From NCBI GenBank assembly GCA_021818075.1, contig JAKAFD010000012.1, positions 1 to 17,536 on the forward strand: a stretch of DNA of 17,536 bases, written 5' to 3'. Source of the DNA: a bacterium. Lineage in GTDB: Bacteria; Patescibacteriota; Patescibacteriia; Patescibacteriales; Patescibacteriaceae. The notes beneath the pieces are model-generated. The model ran no database searches, was not told where the DNA came from, and saw only the letters and a program-made list of their open reading frames with translations. The first letter of the stretch is position 1; each line of letters begins with the position of its first letter. Both the position numbers and the translations under genes were made by a program. Of this stretch, positions 15,229 to 17,536 are shown piece by piece.

Positions 15229-15783
15229 ATGACCAAAGCCAAAGGTTTCACCCCGTTAAATGCTGAAAGCTCCGGCTCTTATAGCCGGAATTTAACGGGG
15301 TTTACTTTAATAGAGATAATCATTTATGTGGGCATTATGGGCCTGGTGATGACGGCTTTGGTGATGTTTGCTTTATCTATCAGTAATAATCGGGATAAAG
15401 CGGCCAGCGCCAGCGAAGTGGAGGCTAATACCAAAATTATTTGGGATCAGATCAGCGTGTTGGTCCATCGCGCCCGTAGTTTGGATACGGCTAATTCAGT
15501 CTGGGATAGCGACCAGGGCAAGTTGGTGTTATTTTTAGACATGGCCAAAACTCAAACAGCGGTGATTAGCGTCGAGAACGGTCAGGTGAGCGTGCAACTA
15601 GCTCCCGCTTCTCCCTATATTATCAGCAGCCGGGTGGTTAATGTCAGTCGGTTGAAGTTTTCTCGCTTAGCGGACCGGCAAATCGGCTTGGACCTAATCG
15701 TGGCTTACGGCGCACCGGGTGCCGTCTTAACGCCGGAAAAAGCTTACGAACAAACTTTAACCACAGCTATTAGTTTAAGATAA
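15229..15783 (+). CDS. Type IV pseudopilin (GspJ/PilW-like) with duplicated leader motif
   Basis: The 184-residue protein has a true class III site at residues 24/25: LTGFTLIEIIIYVGI, +1 Phe25, +5 Glu29, then a membrane helix to about 50. A second, degenerate copy, KGFTPLN, lies at residues 5-11; it has Pro at +3 and Asn in place of the +5 Glu, so it should not be cut. The leader is 24 residues instead of the usual 5-10 because of an 18-codon insertion. A mixed soluble domain follows (DQISVLVHRARSLDT at ~79-93, a beta strand region with LVLFLDMAK, then a final VAYGAPG). Family assignment beyond minor pseudopilin is uncertain. It starts one base after the giant pseudopilin stop and has no Shine-Dalgarno sequence. 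Confidence 0.85.
   Translation: MTKAKGFTPLNAESSGSYSRNLTGFTLIEIIIYVGIMGLVMTALVMFALSISNNRDKAASASEVEANTKIIWDQISVLVHRARSLDTANSVWDSDQGKLVLFLDMAKTQTAVISVENGQVSVQLAPASPYIISSRVVNVSRLKFSRLADRQIGLDLIVAYGAPGAVLTPEKAYEQTLTTAISLR
15244..15306 (+). repeat. 54-bp palindromic in-frame insertion in the prepilin leader
   Basis: The codons for Gly-Phe-Thr occur at 15244-15252 and again at 15298-15306, exactly 54 bases apart, so the extra DNA is 18 codons and keeps frame. Between them lies a 12-bp perfect inverted repeat (15250-15261 with 15290-15301). Inside is a 7-bp stem (15271-15277 with 15283-15289) and a short GCT-GAA-AGC hairpin, giving a three-way-junction-like fold. Confidence 0.8.
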
Positions 15784-15796
15784 TTATTTCAACTAT

Positions 15797-16177
15797 ATGC
15801 CCAAAGGAGTGTCTCTGTTAATTATTGTGTTGTTGGTCGGCGCCGCCTGTTTAGCGATGGCGGTTAGCGCCGTTTGGTTGGGTGTGGGCGAGCGAGAATT
15901 GTCGCAAGTCGCCGACGGCGGTACGCGCGCCAAGCTAGTGGCGGAAGGTTGTCTGGAAAATGCCCTGGCTAGATTGAAAGTTGAAGCTAATTACAGCGGC
16001 GAATCCTTGTCCGGCAACTCAGAATCTTGTATAATATCAGTAAGTAAGAACGGTGCGCCGTTAACGGATGCCACCGTGACTGTGCTGGGCACGGTGGGTG
16101 ATTACAGTAAAAAATTAGGTGCCACTATCCAGGTGTCCGGCGAAGATTTTATTATAAGCTCCTGGCAAGAAAATTAA
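15797..16177 (+). CDS. PilX-like minor pilus component
   Basis: The 126-residue protein starts with Lys-Gly-Val-Ser-Leu-Leu, followed by a long hydrophobic helix (residues 6-28) and then WLGVGERELSQ, which is the usual look of PilX-type proteins. Lys-Gly-x-Ser and the conserved glutamate of GERE are seen but not a full FTLIE prepilin motif. Residues ~40-60 contain CLENALARL, with Cys52 possibly paired to Cys76. The rest is a short beta-rich domain ending SGEDFIISSWQEN. PilX-like proteins tune fibre formation and adhesion in other bacteria; here the function is inferred from position and N-terminal form. An AAAGGAG occurs after the ATG but no in-frame start follows at a good distance, so 15797 is kept. 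Confidence 0.75.
   Translation: MPKGVSLLIIVLLVGAACLAMAVSAVWLGVGERELSQVADGGTRAKLVAEGCLENALARLKVEANYSGESLSGNSESCIISVSKNGAPLTDATVTVLGTVGDYSKKLGATIQVSGEDFIISSWQEN
16007..16035 (+). promoter_or_regulatory. Possible internal promoter ahead of pilM
   Basis: TTGTCC (16007-16012), a 17-base spacer and TATAAT (16030-16035) sit inside the PilX-like gene, about 145 bases before the pilM ATG. The spacing is ideal and the match is better than at most other sites in the window. It uses two consecutive ATA codons. It may still be chance. Confidence 0.3.
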
Positions 16178-16179
16178 TT

Positions 16180-17536
16180 ATGCTGTTTTTTAATCGTAAA
16201 GCTATTGGCCTTGACATTGATGATCGCAGCATCGAGGTGGTGGAGTTAACTAAACTGGGCACGCGCGCCAAAGTGGTTAATTTTTCGCGCCAGGCATTGC
16301 CGCGTGGCGTGGTGACTAACGGCTTGATAACCAACCCGGGGCAGCTCAAGCATTGGTTAAACCAAGCCTTTAATCAAGCTAAACCTAACCCGATTACAGC
16401 TAAACGAATCGCTTTTAGTTTGCCGGAAACCCAGTGTTATAATCTGGTAACGACCATAGCGGCCGCGCCTCAGGAGATTGATGAGGCGGCCATCAGACAG
16501 TTAGTGGTTAAAAATTTGCCTTTAGATATTGAGGAATTATTGTTCAGTTACCGGATTATTCAGGCCGGCAGCAAGGAAACGGCGGTTTTTTTGGCGGCGG
16601 CCAATAAGGCGGCGGTCAATGGCTGGCGAGATTTTTTTGCCGACGAACAGCTGACAGTAGATTTTATTGATGCCGAAATTTTCGCCATCGCCAGGGATTT
16701 GGTTTATCTGGACCCGCGACAGCCGGTTTGTCTGGTGGACATCGGTTCTGTCAGGACCAATATCGCCATACTGCAGGCGGCGGCGATTTATTATGATAAT
16801 TCTTTGGCTGCGGGCGGACACTGGTTTACCAAAAGCATTGCCCAAAGTTTTAATTTAAAATTGGTTACGGCGGAAAGAAAAAAATTGCAGCTGGGCTTGA
16901 ATAGTCAGATTTGGCCGGTGCTGGCCAAGCAGCTGAAAGTTATCGCCAGTGAAATAAAGGCAGCGGTTAACTATTATCAGGAGCATTACGGCGGCGCAGT
17001 TAAAGAAGTGGTACTTCTCGGCGGCGCCAGCCGCTTGCGCGGTTTAGTTGATTTTTTACAAGAAGATTTGGGCTTGCCGCTTAGTTTGGGTAAAACTAAA
17101 TCTTTGACGGAAAAACTACCCTTGGAATACTATGGCGCTATTGGCCTAGCCTGGCGCGCTTTAAATAAAAAGAAATTTAAAATTGAACCGGACTTTTTGG
17201 CTTTAGCGACCGACGGTCAAGTCTTTACTCCCGCGGCCGTCCAGTCGCCGCTAGTCAATCAGCCAATAGCGACTCGCGCCACTAAGCCGGTTAAACAAGT
17301 TATGGCAACCAAATTAACCGCAGAGCAGCCTGTAACAGTTGCTGGCGACGAAGATTTAAACACCGGTGAGTCCGACGCCGGCGAACGCCGGCTCAAGAAT
17401 CAGAAAAAAATACTGCTGGCTATCCTGCTCTTAGGGTTGCTGTTGCTGCCAGTGGCGTTTTGGTACAGACAGTCGGCCAGAGACAAGCAAGCCGCCGTGA
17501 TTAATCGTTATGCCGGAGGAACCTTCAGTCAGGTAC
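16180..17536 (+). CDS. pilM: Type IV pilus protein PilM with C-terminal linker and transmembrane segment (3' partial)
   Basis: The frame stays open to the window end (452 codons visible). PilM is an actin-like cytoplasmic protein that binds the N-terminus of PilN and links PilB/PilC to the periplasmic or extracellular alignment complex. The actin-fold nucleotide motifs are visible: phosphate 1 IGLDIDDRSIEVVEL (9-23), phosphate 2 VCLVDIGSVRTNIAIL (183-198) and the adenosine motif VVLLGGASRLRGLVDFL (277-293). The canonical fold ends near residue 330. Residues ~331-405 are a Pro/Thr/Ala-rich linker ending in acidic and basic residues, and ~408-428 are a strongly hydrophobic stretch, which ordinary PilM (about 350 residues) lacks. 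What follows may be a fused PilN-like domain; no INLLP motif is seen before the segment. It starts 2 bases after the PilX-like gene. Confidence 0.9.
   Translation, partial: MLFFNRKAIGLDIDDRSIEVVELTKLGTRAKVVNFSRQALPRGVVTNGLITNPGQLKHWLNQAFNQAKPNPITAKRIAFSLPETQCYNLVTTIAAAPQEIDEAAIRQLVVKNLPLDIEELLFSYRIIQAGSKETAVFLAAANKAAVNGWRDFFADEQLTVDFIDAEIFAIARDLVYLDPRQPVCLVDIGSVRTNIAILQAAAIYYDNSLAAGGHWFTKSIAQSFNLKLVTAERKKLQLGLNSQIWPVLAKQLKVIASEIKAAVNYYQEHYGGAVKEVVLLGGASRLRGLVDFLQEDLGLPLSLGKTKSLTEKLPLEYYGAIGLAWRALNKKKFKIEPDFLALATDGQVFTPAAVQSPLVNQPIATRATKPVKQVMATKLTAEQPVTVAGDEDLNTGESDAGERRLKNQKKILLAILLLGLLLLPVAFWYRQSARDKQAAVINRYAGGTFSQV

Noticed and set aside
15801..15807. AAAGGAG resembling a Shine-Dalgarno sequence in the PilX-like gene
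   Set aside because: It falls inside codons 2-4 and using a later GTG or TTG would remove part of the conserved Lys-Gly-x-Ser-Leu-Leu start and the hydrophobic helix.

Overview
The window reads as a stretch of a Patescibacteria/CPR genome, probably Parcubacteria-like. This placement is inferred from gene content and style, not from a marker tree. All genes lie on the + strand and are tightly packed. Almost no start codon has a Shine-Dalgarno sequence. Two genes look leaderless. Many products are cysteine-rich, repeat-rich exported proteins combined with type IV pilus genes. Stops are TAA, TAG and one TGA, and no long frame needs TGA read as glycine, so the standard bacterial code (table 11) fits rather than the Gracilibacteria/SR1 code.

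Region 1 (1-3100) is the 3' part of a large secreted mosaic protein. It has PKD/Ig-like repeats, a cysteine-rich middle and a C-terminal FISUMP-like domain, and is closed by a strong intrinsic terminator. Region 2 (3110-7384) holds a lipoprotein with a C-terminal Kazal-like domain and then a likely operon of three genes: a membrane-anchored CAP/SCP-domain protein with calcium-binding type repeats, a small membrane-anchored coiled-coil protein, and the radical-SAM RNA methyltransferase rlmN. The lipoprotein and CAP genes each have an extended -10 promoter with TATAAT starting exactly 14 bases before the ATG. Region 3 (7385-8535) is a secreted thioredoxin-fold (DsbA/GILT-like) protein with its own promoter, a leader hairpin and a strong terminator.

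Region 4 (8536-17536) is a type IV pilus assembly operon: pilB, pilC, a FimT/GspH-like pseudopilin, a 1110-residue pseudopilin-anchored surface protein, a third pseudopilin whose leader carries an in-frame palindromic insertion, a PilX-like minor component, and pilM, which runs off the window. PilB and PilC form the motor and platform, PilM the cytoplasmic ring, and the pseudopilins probably prime or cap the fibre. The giant pseudopilin carries a predicted beta-propeller of about 52-residue repeats and lectin-like beta domains, so it is a good candidate tip adhesin for attachment to a host or surface.

The most unusual items are the 54-bp palindromic in-frame insertion that duplicates the prepilin Gly-Phe-Thr motif (15244-15306), the giant propeller-bearing pseudopilin, the leaderless promoter pair, the PilM with an added transmembrane segment, and the CAP protein whose calcium-type repeats are predicted to lie inside the cell. 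No CRISPR array, transposase, tRNA or rRNA was seen, and no gene-free stretch exceeds about 165 bases.
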